Positions 1 to 8,101 of a DNA stretch of 64,000 bases are shown in pieces (the first letter of the stretch is position 1; the number at the start of each line of letters is the position of its first letter). A model generated the notes under the pieces. The model was given only the letters and a program-made list of their open reading frames with translations, did no database searches and was not told where the DNA came from. Source of the stretch: Microbacterium gubbeenense DSM 15944 (GTDB lineage: Bacteria > Actinomycetota > Actinomycetes > Actinomycetales > Microbacteriaceae); contig NZ_AUGQ01000005.1 of the NCBI RefSeq assembly GCF_000422745.1, positions 1 to 64,000 of the forward strand. The letters run 5' to 3'. The position numbers and the translations under genes were made by a program.

Positions 1-181
1 TGCGCTGGGTGGCCCGGTCAGGAGAGGGCTGTCCGTACTCGGCTCCTGCGACCGCGTCGGCTTCGGCAGACAGGAGCGAATTGATGATCGTCTGCAGCAG
101 CTGCCGCATCAGATCGGGTGACGCGTCGCCGAGCGCTTCACGCAGGACGGTGGCAGAGTCGACAATGTGAGGAGCGGTCAT
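1..181 (-). CDS. IS256-family transposase, N-terminal part (runs off the window)
   Basis: Reading the minus strand from an ATG at 179-181 gives an open frame of 60 residues to the window edge, starting MTAPHIVDSATVLREAL. It contains LLSAEADAVAGAEYGQPSPD, which matches the conserved N-terminal 'LL..EAD.....Y....P.R' segment of IS256-type (mutator) transposases. The family cuts and pastes DNA with a DDE nuclease; the catalytic residues lie beyond the window, so activity cannot be judged. The recognisable N-terminus makes the family call fairly safe. The other end of the element is outside the window. Confidence 0.75.
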   Translation of the reverse strand, partial: MTAPHIVDSATVLREALGDASPDLMRQLLQTIINSLLSAEADAVAGAEYGQPSPDRATQR

Positions 182-298
182 CGTGTGTCTTCCGTTCGAG
201 AGGCTGTAGGAGGTTTCCTCGAAGGATCACACGGTGACCGCGTCTACGTCAGAGACGAGGCAGGCCACCGCGCGTTACACCACTATGCGGGACTCCAC
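1..298 (-). mobile_element. End of an IS256-type insertion sequence
   Basis: The transposase start at 181 is followed by about 115 bp of non-coding DNA up to the adjoining IS3 element. The segment around 275-295 (gttacaccactatgcgggac) resembles the terminal inverted repeats of actinobacterial IS256 elements. This cannot be confirmed because the opposite end is outside the window. The element seems to end exactly where the IS3-type element inserted, so its own 8-9 bp target duplication cannot be checked. Confidence 0.5.
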
Positions 299-316
299 TG
301 GAACGAATAGGTGACA
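299..316 (+). repeat. Left inverted repeat of the IS3 element
   Basis: TGGAACGAATAGGTGACA. Its partner at the right end, read on the minus strand, is AGGAACGAACTGGTGACA. Mismatches fall only at positions 1, 10 and 11. Confidence 0.8.
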
Positions 317-360
317 ACTGATCGTTAGCGCTGAGAGGCGCTGGCGGGGAGGATGTCATC

Positions 361-666
361 ATGCCCGGTCCTTATCCCAGAGAGTTCCGCGAGGACGTTG
401 TCGCGGTCGCACGGCGCCGTGAGAGCGGCGTCACCATCAAACAGATCGCCACCGACTTCGGGATCAGCGAAGCGACGTTGCAGAACTGGCTCCGCCAGGC
501 CGACGTCGAAGACGGCAACCGTCCCGGTCAGACCGCTGCGGACGCGGCTGATGCCCGCGAGTTGAAGAAGCGGATCCGGCTACTCGAGCAGGAGAACGAG
601 GTTCTCCGGCGGGCTGCGGCGTATCTGTCGCAGGCGAACCTGAAACTCGGTGGCTCCCCAAAATGA
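361..666 (+). CDS. IS3 transposase orfA (helix-turn-helix subunit)
   Basis: A 101-residue protein with the Transposase_8/HTH_Tnp_1 layout. A basic N-terminus (PGPYPREFREDVVAVARRR) leads into a helix-turn-helix around residues 20-45 (IKQIATDFGISEATLQNWL). A leucine-zipper-like helix follows at about 60-90 (ELKKRIRLLEQENEVLRR). OrfA binds the element ends and, through a -1 frameshift, supplies the N-terminus of the OrfAB transposase. Its TGA stop overlaps the orfB ATG (ATGA at 663-666), preceded by an A-run (660-663) where slippage could occur. Confidence 0.9.
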   Translation: MPGPYPREFREDVVAVARRRESGVTIKQIATDFGISEATLQNWLRQADVEDGNRPGQTAADAADARELKKRIRLLEQENEVLRRAAAYLSQANLKLGGSPK

Positions 667-1540
667 CGTACCCGCTCGTATCTGAGCTCGCCGCGGACGG
701 CATCCCCGTCTCGGTGTCGTGCCGGGTTCTGAAGCTCGCTCGCCAGCCCTACTATCGGTGGCGCAATGACCCGATCCGCGACGCGGACGTCCTCCGCGCG
801 TATCGGATCAACGCCCTCCACGACGCGCATGAGGACGACCCGACGTTCGGTTACCGATACCTCGCTGACGAAGCGCGGCGGGCTGGGTGGCGGATGAGCC
901 GCCGGACGGCGTGGAAGTTGTGTTCTCAGGCTGGGATCCTCTCGTCCGCGCAGCGCCGCCGGCGCGGGAAGGCAAGAAGGCTGGCCCTCCGGTGTTCGAT
1001 GACCACGTGAAGCGCGTCTTCCGCGCCGACGCACCGAACCGGGTGTGGCTGACCGACATCACCGAGCACCGCACGACGACCGAAGGCAAGCTTTACTGCT
1101 GCGCGATCAAAGACATGTTCTCCAACCGCATCGTCGGTTACTCGATCTCGGATCGGATGACCGCGAAGCTGGCCGTCGACGCCGTCCGCAACGCCGTCAC
1201 TCGCCGCGGTGAGGTTGCCGGCTGCATCCTGCACGCCGATAGGGGCAGCCAGTTTCGAAGCAGGGCGATGGCTCGCGAGTTGCGACTTCACGACATGGTC
1301 GGCTCGATGGGCCGCGTCGGCGCGGCCGGCGACAACGCGGCCATGGAGAGCTTCTGGTCCCTGCTTCAAACGAACGTGCTCAATCAGCAACGGTGGACGA
1401 CGCGGCAGGAGCTGCGGCTGGCGATCGTCGTGTGGATCGAGAGGAAGTATCACCGCCAGCGAGCCCAGGACGCCCTCGGCGGCTTGACGCCCATCGAGTT
1501 CGAAGCGAAACTAACCGAGCCGCTCACGCTCGCGGCCTAA
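663..1540 (+). pseudogene. IS3 transposase orfB (DDE integrase), broken by a one-base deletion
   Basis: The first part (663 to about 970) has the HTH_21 region, ending in RRRRGK. The second part (about 971-1540) continues one frame back as GKKAGPPVFDDH and carries the full rve/DDE core. The three catalytic acids are visible: D in WLTDITEH, D in HADRGSQF and E in AAMESFW. The break is explained by loss of one G at 971-972: GGGAAGGCAAGAAG is seen where GGGAAGGGCAAGAAG would keep the expected G-K-G-K-K. The first frame stops at 1010. A sequencing error is the main alternative; programmed frameshifting in IS3 occurs at the orfA/orfB junction, not here. Confidence 0.8.
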
Positions 1541-1548
1541 ACCGAACC

Positions 1549-1566
1549 TGTCACCAGTTCGTTCCT
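1549..1566 (-). repeat. Right inverted repeat of the IS3 element
   Basis: Partner of the repeat at 299-316, in inverted orientation. It is directly followed by the CAC target-site copy at 1567-1569. Confidence 0.8.
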
Positions 1567-1746
1567 CACGCCCAAGTTGTTTTCGCTGTCCATGAAGGGC
1601 ACATGCACGGCGACAAAGTTATTTTCGTCGTTGACCGCGAACGAGTGCGAAATTGAGGCCAGTTCTGGCTGCTCTGACGACATAAATCGCCCCAATATCG
1701 CCCCATTTACCGCGGACTCACCACTGCCAACGTTGTCCTCAGACAT
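1567..1746 (-). pseudogene. Unknown gene fragment cut off by the insertion sequences
   Basis: From an ATG at 1744-1746 the minus strand encodes about 60 residues (MSEDNVGSGESAVNGAILG...) before the sequence enters the IS3 end. Base composition is clearly less GC-rich than in the surrounding core genes, as expected for acquired DNA. I do not recognise the protein. Without the IS3 element the frame would run only a few codons into the IS256 end, so the gene was probably already truncated. The start lies at the tail of the tRNA-Thr terminator with no good ribosome binding site, so the fragment may not be translated. Confidence 0.4.
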
Positions 1747-1750
1747 AGCA

Positions 1751-1797
1751 AAAGCCCCGCATTCCCTTGGTAGTCAAGGAATCGCGGGGCTTCTTGC
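1751..1797 (-). terminator. Intrinsic terminator after tRNA-Thr
   Basis: On the minus strand, directly downstream of the tRNA 3' end, AGCCCCGCGATTCCTTG pairs with CAAGGGAATGCGGGGCT and is followed by TTTT. GC-rich stem, short loop and T-run fit a Rho-independent terminator. Confidence 0.8.
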
Positions 1798-1799
1798 AG

Positions 1800-1872
1800 A
1801 GCCACCTGTCGGAATCGAACCGACGACCTATTCATTACGAGTGAATCGCTCTACCGACTGAGCTAAGGTGGC
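1800..1872 (-). tRNA. tRNA-Thr (anticodon CGT)
   Basis: The minus strand folds as a complete cloverleaf. The acceptor stem is GCCACCT/AGGTGGC with discriminator T, the D-arm is GCTC...GAGC, the anticodon loop is CTCGTAA (anticodon CGT, reading ACG), and the T-arm contains GGTTCGATTCC. No CCA is encoded. Mobile-element debris lies just past the 3' end, a common setting for islands, though I see no integrase. Confidence 0.95.
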
Positions 1873-1904
1873 GTTTCCGTGCCGACCGTGCGGCACGAGA
1901 AGCT

Positions 1905-1910
1905 ATATTA
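1905..1910 (-). promoter_or_regulatory. Likely -10 box of the tRNA-Thr promoter
   Basis: TAATAT on the minus strand, about 33 bp before the tRNA 5' end, in an otherwise GC-rich stretch. No convincing -35 element is seen. Confidence 0.4.
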
Positions 1911-1963
1911 CCTGGTCGATCCGGCGCGCGCGAATCGGGCTGACGCCCCGGGCGCGCCGAGAA

Positions 1964-3520
1964 TCACCCCGGCTGACACGTGAGCCCGGCCTCCGGCATC
2001 TCGCCGTCGATCAGGTAGCTCTCGACCGCCTCGTCGACGCAGGAGCTGCCCGCGCCGTAGGCTGTATGGCCCTCCCCCTCGTACGTGATGAGCGTCGCAT
2101 CGTCGAGCTGTTCGGCGAGCGATTCGGCCCATGCGAAGGGCGTTGCCGGATCTCCCGTCGTTCCCACGACGACGATCGGCGCCGCGCCCGTCGCCGAGAT
2201 CTTCTCGCGCTCGCCCGAGGGCGGGTACGGCCAGAACTCGCACACGTCGGCACCCATCATGTACTTCCAGGTGACGGGCGCCTTCTCCTCGAGCTCTGCC
2301 TCGTCTTCGCCCGAGAGCTCCTCGGACTCCGACGGATAGTCCATGCAGTTGTACGCGTTGAAGGCCTCGGTCGAGTTCGACAGGTATTGCCCGCCCTGAC
2401 GCTCGTTGTAGAAATCGGCGAGGAAGAGGGCCGAGGTCGGATCGCCTGCGAGCGCACCCGCGAACGCCTCCGTGAGGTACGGCCAGTTCTCCTCGCTGTA
2501 CAGCGCGAAGATGACGGCCGTCATCATCGCGTCGCCGCCGAGCTCTCGCCCGTCCTGGCCCACGAGGGGCCGGCGATCGAGCGAGGCGAGCAGCTGCGAT
2601 ACCTCGCCGAGCGCCTGGTCGACCGAGCCGCGGAACGGGCACCCGGATCCGTCGAGGCACGCGTCGATGTAGGTGTGGAGCGACTGTTCGAACGCGATGA
2701 CCTGCCTCATGCCGACCTCGGTTCCACTGACGGAAGGGTCGAGTGCTCCGTCGAGCACGAGGCGTCCGGTGTTCTCCGGGAACTGATCGGCGTAGGTCGC
2801 GCCGAGGAAGGTGCCGTACGAGAAGCCCAGGTAGTTGAGCTTCTCGTCGCCCAGCACCGCGCGGATGAGATCCATGTCGCGCGCCGCCTGGTCCGTCGTG
2901 ATGAACTCGAGCAGCTCGCCCGAGTTCTCGGCGCACGCATCGGCGAACGTCTCGGCCTGCTCATCGAGCGCCTGCTCGCGCTCGTCCGAGCCTCTCTCCC
3001 CGTCGGGCACGCTGTACAGGTAGTCGTCCATGCCCGCCGTATCGAGGCACGTCACCGGTGTCGATCGCGCAACCCCGCGCGGGTCGAACCCGACGACGTC
3101 GAAGGCGTCGAGCAGGTCTTCGCCGATTCCGCCGTACTCGAGCGACTGCTGAAGGTAGTCGATGCCCGAGGCGCCCGGGCCGCCCGGGTTCACGAGCAGC
3201 GAGCCCTGCGGATCGGTCGGCCGATCCGCGGGCCGCGAGATCTCGAGCTCGATGTCGCCGGCCTGCGGCTCGTTCCAATCGAGCGGTGCCGTGATCGTCG
3301 CGCACTCGACCTCGACCTCGGTCATCGGATCGTCGCAGGCCCCCCACTCGGGCGGCTGATCGTAGAACTCGAGCAGCTCGTCGGCAATGCCGTCGGTGAC
3401 CGGCGGCTTGTCGGTCGCTGTGTCGATGCGGAAGGGGTTCGCGCAGGCGACCGCGGATCCTCCGAGGACGGCGATGGCGCCGAGCGCGATCGCACGGCGG
3501 ATGCGGGTTCTGACGGTCAC
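1964..3520 (-). CDS. Secreted alpha/beta-hydrolase, tripeptidyl aminopeptidase family (lipoprotein)
   Basis: A 518-residue alpha/beta-hydrolase of the SlpD/SlpE/Tap type, exopeptidases that remove tripeptides or process peptides outside the membrane. The GTG start at 3518-3520 was chosen because GGAAG precedes it and GTGA overlaps the holB stop. The N-terminus is a signal peptide (RTRIRRAIALGAIAVLGG) with a lipobox-like end SAVAC, so lipid anchoring is likely. The nucleophile elbow is GFSYGT, the acid is probably D in GTTGDPATP, and the histidine lies in GEGHTAYG, inside a C-terminal TAP-like domain. The oxyanion segment is NPGGPGASG. The exact substrate is not predictable. Confidence 0.85.
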   Translation of the reverse strand: MTVRTRIRRAIALGAIAVLGGSAVACANPFRIDTATDKPPVTDGIADELLEFYDQPPEWGACDDPMTEVEVECATITAPLDWNEPQAGDIELEISRPADRPTDPQGSLLVNPGGPGASGIDYLQQSLEYGGIGEDLLDAFDVVGFDPRGVARSTPVTCLDTAGMDDYLYSVPDGERGSDEREQALDEQAETFADACAENSGELLEFITTDQAARDMDLIRAVLGDEKLNYLGFSYGTFLGATYADQFPENTGRLVLDGALDPSVSGTEVGMRQVIAFEQSLHTYIDACLDGSGCPFRGSVDQALGEVSQLLASLDRRPLVGQDGRELGGDAMMTAVIFALYSEENWPYLTEAFAGALAGDPTSALFLADFYNERQGGQYLSNSTEAFNAYNCMDYPSESEELSGEDEAELEEKAPVTWKYMMGADVCEFWPYPPSGEREKISATGAAPIVVVGTTGDPATPFAWAESLAEQLDDATLITYEGEGHTAYGAGSSCVDEAVESYLIDGEMPEAGLTCQPG

Positions 3521-4677
3521 GGCTTCCTTCCGGTGATGACGGTGATGAGCAGGCTCTCGAGCGCGAGCGCCGGCTGCACGTTGCGGTCGAGCGCGTCGCG
3601 CGTCTCGGACAGGTGCTCGAGCACGGTGAGGGTGTGCGCAGCAGATTTCGCCTCGGCGACGCGGCGCATGTCGTCGATGTACTCGACGTTGATGATGCCG
3701 GTCTCGCGCCCCAGCTGCAGCATGACGATGTCGCGGTAGAGCGACTGCAGGTCGGTGAGCACGCGGTCGAGGCCGTCGCGCACGCTGCGCTTCGCGCGCT
3801 GCTCCTGCTCCTTCTTCAGCGCGGTCAACTGCGAGCGCACGACGGGCGGCAGTTTCGCCCCGTCGGCCAACCCCACCGAACGCATGAACGCCGCTTGTTC
3901 GGCCTCGTCGCGCTCGGCCGTGAGCGCCTTCGCGTCGTCGTTCGCGACCTGCACGATGCGGCTGGCCACATCGACGACCCCGCCCACGCCGCGCAATCTC
4001 AACACGTCGCGCATCGTCTCGTCGCGCCTCTCGCGCGCGGCATCGTTCGTCACGAGCCGCTGCGCCATGCCGATGTGGCGCTGTGCATGCCGGGCCGACT
4101 GCTCCGCGATCGCCGGATCTGCCCCCGTGCGCTCGACCAGCAACCGCGCGACGTCGCCGGTCTCGAGCTCGCGCAGCCGCAGCGTGCGCACGCGGGATCG
4201 GATCGTCGGCAGCAGGTCGGCCTCGCTCGGCGCACACAGCACCCACACGGTGCGCTCGGGCGGCTCCTCGAGCGCCTTCAGCAGCACGTTCGACGTGCGC
4301 TCGGGCATGCGATCGGCGTCCTCGACGATGATCACGCGGTAGCGCCCGAGGCTCGGCGCGTAGTACGACCGGGCGGCGAGCTCGCGCGCGGCCTTGATCG
4401 CGATGACGGTGCCCTCGGTCTTCAGAATCGTGAGATCAGGGTGCGTGCCCGCGAGCACCTGCTTCATCGTCGCGACGTCGTGCTCGCCCTCGGCGATGAG
4501 CGCCGCCGCGAACGCCGTCGCGAGCGTCGAGCGCCCCGATCCGGGTGGGCCCGTGATGAGCCAGCCGTGCGTCAGCTTCGACGGGTCGGACGCCGCCTGG
4601 CGCAGCGCGTCGACGGCCGCCTCCTGCCCGAGCGCGTCTCCCCAGGGAACAGCGGGTGCGATGCTCGTGCCGGTCAT
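3517..4677 (-). CDS. holB: DNA polymerase III subunit delta'
   Basis: A 386-residue clamp-loader subunit that helps load the sliding clamp during replication. The AAA+ region starts near residue 35 with GPPGSGRST, a Walker A variant. Sensor and SRC-type elements follow (EDADRMPERTSNVLLKALEEPPERTVWVL, cited as two joined motifs; LPTIRSR), then the C-terminal oligomerisation part. In related genomes tmk usually lies directly upstream. Here the upstream neighbour is ispG, with 120 bp between that hold no gene I can see. Overlaps the downstream peptidase start by 4 bp. Confidence 0.92.
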   Translation of the reverse strand: MTGTSIAPAVPWGDALGQEAAVDALRQAASDPSKLTHGWLITGPPGSGRSTLATAFAAALIAEGEHDVATMKQVLAGTHPDLTILKTEGTVIAIKAARELAARSYYAPSLGRYRVIIVEDADRMPERTSNVLLKALEEPPERTVWVLCAPSEADLLPTIRSRVRTLRLRELETGDVARLLVERTGADPAIAEQSARHAQRHIGMAQRLVTNDAARERRDETMRDVLRLRGVGGVVDVASRIVQVANDDAKALTAERDEAEQAAFMRSVGLADGAKLPPVVRSQLTALKKEQEQRAKRSVRDGLDRVLTDLQSLYRDIVMLQLGRETGIINVEYIDDMRRVAEAKSAAHTLTVLEHLSETRDALDRNVQPALALESLLITVITGRKP

Positions 4678-4797
4678 GGATCCAGCCTACGGGGAACCAC
4701 TGACACTCTTCCCCAGGCGGTACTGCGGCGAGCGGCGCGCTGGATCTCGAGTCGTCGACCACGGTTCTCGCGGCGCACGTCGAACCGCTCGAGGAGT

Positions 4798-5946
4798 TCA
4801 GGCTGTGACGACCTGCGCCGTGCCGGTGCGTGCGTCGGGGCCCATCTCGTCCGCGATGCGGTTCGCCTCGTCGATGAGCGTCTGCACGATCTCGTCTTCA
4901 GGGACCGTCTTGATGACCTCGCCCTTGACGAAGATCTGCCCCTTGCCGTTGCCGCTGGCCACGCCGAGGTCGGCATCGCGCGCCTCGCCCGGTCCGTTGA
5001 CCACGCATCCCATGACGGCGACGCGCAGCGGAACCGTCATGTCCTTGAGCCCCTCCGTGACGTTCTCGGCGAGCGAGTAGACGTCGACCTGTGCGCGGCC
5101 GCACGACGGGCAGGAGACGATCTCGAGCGTGCGCTCGCGCAGGTTCAGCGACTGCAGGATCTGGTGGCCGACCTTGACCTCTTCGGCCGGCGGCGCCGAC
5201 AGCGACACCCGAATGGTGTCTCCGATGCCCTCGCCGAGCAGGATGCCGAACGCGGTGGCCGATTTGATCGTGCCCTGGAACGAGGGGCCCGCCTCGGTCA
5301 CGCCGAGGTGCAGCGGCCAGTCGCCGCGCTCGGCGAGCAGCCGGTACGCCTGAACCATCACGACGGGGTCATTGTGCTTCACCGAGATCTTGAAGTCGTG
5401 GAAGTCGTGCTCTTCGAACAGCGATGCTTCCCACACGGCCGACTCGGCGAGCGCCTCGGGCGTCGCCTTGCCGTACTTCTCGAGCAGCCGCCGGTCGAGG
5501 GATCCGGCGTTCACGCCGATACGCAGCGAGGTGCCGGCATCCTTCGCGGCCTTCGCGATCGCGCCGACCTGGTCGTCGAACTTGCGGATGTTGCCCGGGT
5601 TCACGCGCACCGCACCGCACCCGGCATCGATCGCCGCGAAAACGTACTTCGGCTGGAAGTGGATGTCGGCGATGACCGGGATCTGGCTCTTCATCGCGAT
5701 GATCTTGAGCGCCTCGGCGTCCTTATCCGTCGGGCACGCGACGCGGACGATCTCGCAGCCGGACGCCGTCAGCTCGGCGATCTGCTGCAGCGTCGCATTG
5801 ATGTCGTATGTCTTCGTCGTGGTCATCGACTGCACGCTGACGGGCGCGTCGCCACCGACCTTCACCTTGCCGACGTTGATCTGACGCGACTTGCGACGCG
5901 GGGCGAGAGTCTTGGCGCTGGGCATACCGAGGTTCACTGCTGGCAC
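4798..5946 (-). CDS. ispG: 4-hydroxy-3-methylbut-2-enyl-diphosphate synthase (flavodoxin)
   Basis: A 382-residue [4Fe-4S] enzyme of the MEP pathway that converts MEcPP to HMBPP. The N-terminal TIM barrel shows VQSMTTTKT and [10 protein letters not shown]. The C-terminal cluster-binding domain holds SCPSCGR and [10 protein letters not shown], the conserved cysteines. A GTG start at 5944-5946 gives [12 protein letters not shown]; an internal ATG seven codons later is possible. dxr, the second MEP gene here, lies about 8 kb away in the same orientation with rseP and a murE-like gene, an order seen in relatives. The plus-strand block 6161-10623 separates ispG from that cluster. Confidence 0.95.
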   Translation of the reverse strand: MPAVNLGMPSAKTLAPRRKSRQINVGKVKVGGDAPVSVQSMTTTKTYDINATLQQIAELTASGCEIVRVACPTDKDAEALKIIAMKSQIPVIADIHFQPKYVFAAIDAGCGAVRVNPGNIRKFDDQVGAIAKAAKDAGTSLRIGVNAGSLDRRLLEKYGKATPEALAESAVWEASLFEEHDFHDFKISVKHNDPVVMVQAYRLLAERGDWPLHLGVTEAGPSFQGTIKSATAFGILLGEGIGDTIRVSLSAPPAEEVKVGHQILQSLNLRERTLEIVSCPSCGRAQVDVYSLAENVTEGLKDMTVPLRVAVMGCVVNGPGEARDADLGVASGNGKGQIFVKGEVIKTVPEDEIVQTLIDEANRIADEMGPDARTGTAQVVTA

Positions 5947-6022
5947 ACCGATAGCCTACGCCGCGGCGGCGGGGATGCGCCGTAGTTGCAGGGATCCTCA
6001 GGGAGTGTGTAGCGTCTGTGGT

Positions 6023-6058
6023 GTGTTCGCGATGATCTCCTGGTGGCGCGCCTCATAG
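6023..6058 (+). CDS. trpL: trp leader peptide (MFAMISWWRAS)
   Basis: A short frame upstream of the TrpEG fusion reads GTG TTC GCG ATG ATC TCC TGG TGG CGC GCC TCA TAG. It contains two adjacent Trp codons (6041-6046) 12 codons or fewer from the start and 43 bp before a terminator stem. This is the layout of a transcription-attenuation leader, in which ribosome stalling at Trp codons during tryptophan shortage favours readthrough. The start may be GTG 6023, ATG 6032 or GTG 6005 (all in frame); 6005 would place AGGGA just upstream. Too short for ordinary gene finders. Confidence 0.65.
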   Translation: MFAMISWWRAS

Positions 6059-6116
6059 GCGGCCGACCTTTCGTGAACCCGATTTCCGACGACCGCCCCT
6101 CCCGAGGCGGTCGTTT
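6058..6116 (+). terminator. trp attenuator: alternative antiterminator/terminator
   Basis: The terminator stem is ACGACCGCC (6089-6097) with GGCGGTCGT (6106-6114), an 8-nt loop, then TTT. The strand right after the leader stop, GGCGGCCG (about 6058-6065), can pair with CGACCGCC (6090-6097) with one mismatch, giving the competing antiterminator. The Trp-codon region (GCGCGCCT) can partly pair with AGGCGG, giving the protector. All four classical segments are present. The switch is inferred from pairing, not measured. Confidence 0.65.
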
Positions 6117-6160
6117 CGCGTATGCGGGGCCTTCGCCCGATCTTCAAGAAGTGAGAACTC

Positions 6161-8095
6161 ATGGCCGCCAGCCCCGCTGACCTCATCACCTCGCTCGCCG
6201 CGGACCCGACGCGATCCTTCGCACTGATCGCGCGCGACGGCGCGGAGACCGTCGAGGTGCTCACGGGTCCGATCGTCGACGTCGACCTGCTCGCCGACAT
6301 CCCGCTGACCGCCGCCGACGGATCCCCGCAGGAGGTCCTCGCGATGGTGCCGTACCGGCAGGTTGTCGAGCGCGGGTTCGTCGCGCACGACGACGGCGCC
6401 CCCCTGCGCTGCCTGATCGTCGACGAGCGCGTGCGGATCCCCTCGGGCGATGTCCTCGCGACCCTCCCCTCCGAGGATGTGCCGCTCGCGGATGCCGGCT
6501 TCGACATCGACGACGCGCGCTACGCGGAGATCGTGCGCACCGTGATCCGCGATGAGATCGGCCGCGGCGAGGGCGCGAACTTCGTCATCCGCCGCGACTA
6601 CCGCGCGACGGTCGACGCGGATCCGCGCATCGCCGCCCTGACCTGGTTCCGCGCGCTGCTCGAGCACGAGCGCGGCGCGTACTGGACGTTCGCGATCGTC
6701 ACGCCCGACCACGTCGCGGTCGGCGCGAGCCCCGAGGCGCACGTCACAGCCACCAGCGACGGATCCGAATCGCGCGTCGTCGAGATGAATCCGATCTCGG
6801 GGACCTTCCGGCACCCGGCGGGGGGCGCGACCGCGGAGACGCTCGCGGCGTTCCTGCGCGACACGAAGGAGACGGAGGAGCTCTTCATGGTCGTCGATGA
6901 GGAGCTCAAGATGATGAGCGCGGTGTGCAGCGACGGCGGGCGCATCACCGGCCCGCACCTCAAGGAGATGTCGCGCCTGACGCACACCGAGTACGTGCTC
7001 CGCGGGCGTTCGCAGATGGATCCGCGCGACATCCTGCGCGAGACGATGTTCGCGCCCACGGTCACCGGATCCCCCATGCAGAACGCGTGCAGCGTGATCC
7101 GTCGCCATGAGACGGCGCCGCGCGGCTATTACTCCGGGGTGGCGGCACTGTTCACGCCGACCGGGCGCGGCCACGACCTCGACGCGCCGATCCTCATCCG
7201 CACCGCGTACATCGAAGAGGGCCGGCTGCGCGTGCCGGCGGGCGCGACGCTCGTGCGCCACAGCGACCCGTACAGCGAGGTCGCCGAGACGCACGGCAAG
7301 GCCGCGGGCGTGCTCAGCGCGATCGGCGCGATCCCGCGGGCGATGACCTCCGTCGCCGGCGTCGACGAGGACGACCCCGGATCCGCGCCGCGGCGGCTGT
7401 CCGAGGATCCGGCGATCGCGGAGCTGCTCGCCTCGCGCAACTCGCGGCTCGCGCCGTTCTGGATGGAGGAGCAGTCCGGGCCCTCATCCGCGCCCTTCAC
7501 CGGGCGCCGCGCGCTCGTGGTCGACGCTGAGGACCGCTTCACGACGATGCTCGCGCACCAGCTGCGACACCTCGGCCTCGAGGTCGACATCGTCAATTGG
7601 TCGGACGCGGATGCCTCGGCCATCGACGCCGCGGACCTCGTGGTCGCGGGCCCCGGCCCCGGCGATCCGCGGTCGGAGTACAACGAGCGCGTGGCGCGGC
7701 TGAAGCACATCGTCGCGAGCCGGCTCTCGTCGCACCGGCCGCTGCTCGCCGTGTGCCTCAGCCACCAGGTGCTCGCGCACCACCTCGGCCTGACGCTCGC
7801 GCCGCTGTCGGCGCCCCACCAGGGGCTCCAGCTGACGGTCGACGTGTTCGGAGAGGACGCGGCGATCGGGTTCTACAACACCTTCACCGCCCGCGTGATG
7901 CCGGGCGTGACGGCGCTGACACCCAGCGCGACGCGGACCGAGGCGGGCGAGGTCGAGGTCGCGGCCTCCGAGACCGGCGACGTGTACGCGCTTCGCGGAT
8001 CCGGTTTCGCGAGCGTGCAGGGCCACCTCGAATCGATCCTGTCGCGCGATGGCCTCCACACCCTCGAGCGCCTGATCAACCATGCGCTGGCATAG
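6161..8095 (+). CDS. Fused anthranilate synthase (TrpE-TrpG)
   Basis: A 644-residue fusion. Residues about 1-460 are the chorismate-binding synthase, with PISGTFRHPAGG, ELFMVVDEELKM, HTEYVLRG and PTVTGSP. Residues about 500-644 are a class I glutamine amidotransferase with Cys532 in AVCLSHQ and His622/Glu624 in QGHLES. Together they make anthranilate from chorismate and glutamine, the first step to tryptophan. PhzE (ADIC synthase of phenazine pathways) has the same domain order, so sequence alone leaves some doubt. The Trp-Trp leader and attenuator upstream argue for tryptophan supply, and no phenazine genes are present. Plus-strand gene in an otherwise minus-strand region. Confidence 0.85.
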   Translation: MAASPADLITSLAADPTRSFALIARDGAETVEVLTGPIVDVDLLADIPLTAADGSPQEVLAMVPYRQVVERGFVAHDDGAPLRCLIVDERVRIPSGDVLATLPSEDVPLADAGFDIDDARYAEIVRTVIRDEIGRGEGANFVIRRDYRATVDADPRIAALTWFRALLEHERGAYWTFAIVTPDHVAVGASPEAHVTATSDGSESRVVEMNPISGTFRHPAGGATAETLAAFLRDTKETEELFMVVDEELKMMSAVCSDGGRITGPHLKEMSRLTHTEYVLRGRSQMDPRDILRETMFAPTVTGSPMQNACSVIRRHETAPRGYYSGVAALFTPTGRGHDLDAPILIRTAYIEEGRLRVPAGATLVRHSDPYSEVAETHGKAAGVLSAIGAIPRAMTSVAGVDEDDPGSAPRRLSEDPAIAELLASRNSRLAPFWMEEQSGPSSAPFTGRRALVVDAEDRFTTMLAHQLRHLGLEVDIVNWSDADASAIDAADLVVAGPGPGDPRSEYNERVARLKHIVASRLSSHRPLLAVCLSHQVLAHHLGLTLAPLSAPHQGLQLTVDVFGEDAAIGFYNTFTARVMPGVTALTPSATRTEAGEVEVAASETGDVYALRGSGFASVQGHLESILSRDGLHTLERLINHALA

Positions 8096-8101
8096 CAACC
8101 G

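Larger units (their letters stand above)
299..1566 (+). mobile_element. IS3-family insertion sequence, 1268 bp
   Basis: The element has imperfect 18-bp terminal inverted repeats (299-316 and 1549-1566, 15 of 18 positions matching). It is flanked by a 3-bp direct repeat CAC at 296-298 and 1567-1569, the usual target duplication size for IS3. Inside are overlapping orfA and orfB in the usual IS3 arrangement, with orfB one frame back. orfB has lost one base at 971-972, so this copy is probably inactive on its own. It sits between an IS256 end and a truncated gene, a nested pile-up next to a tRNA gene. Confidence 0.85.

Noticed and set aside
1868..5985. Long plus-strand open frames opposite the peptidase, holB and ispG
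   Set aside because: They follow from third-position GC bias on the true strand; the minus-strand genes have clear motifs, starts and couplings.
6161..8095. Phenazine biosynthesis gene (phzE)
   Set aside because: Domain order is the same, but no other phz gene is present and the upstream attenuator carries Trp codons, so tryptophan synthesis is the better reading.
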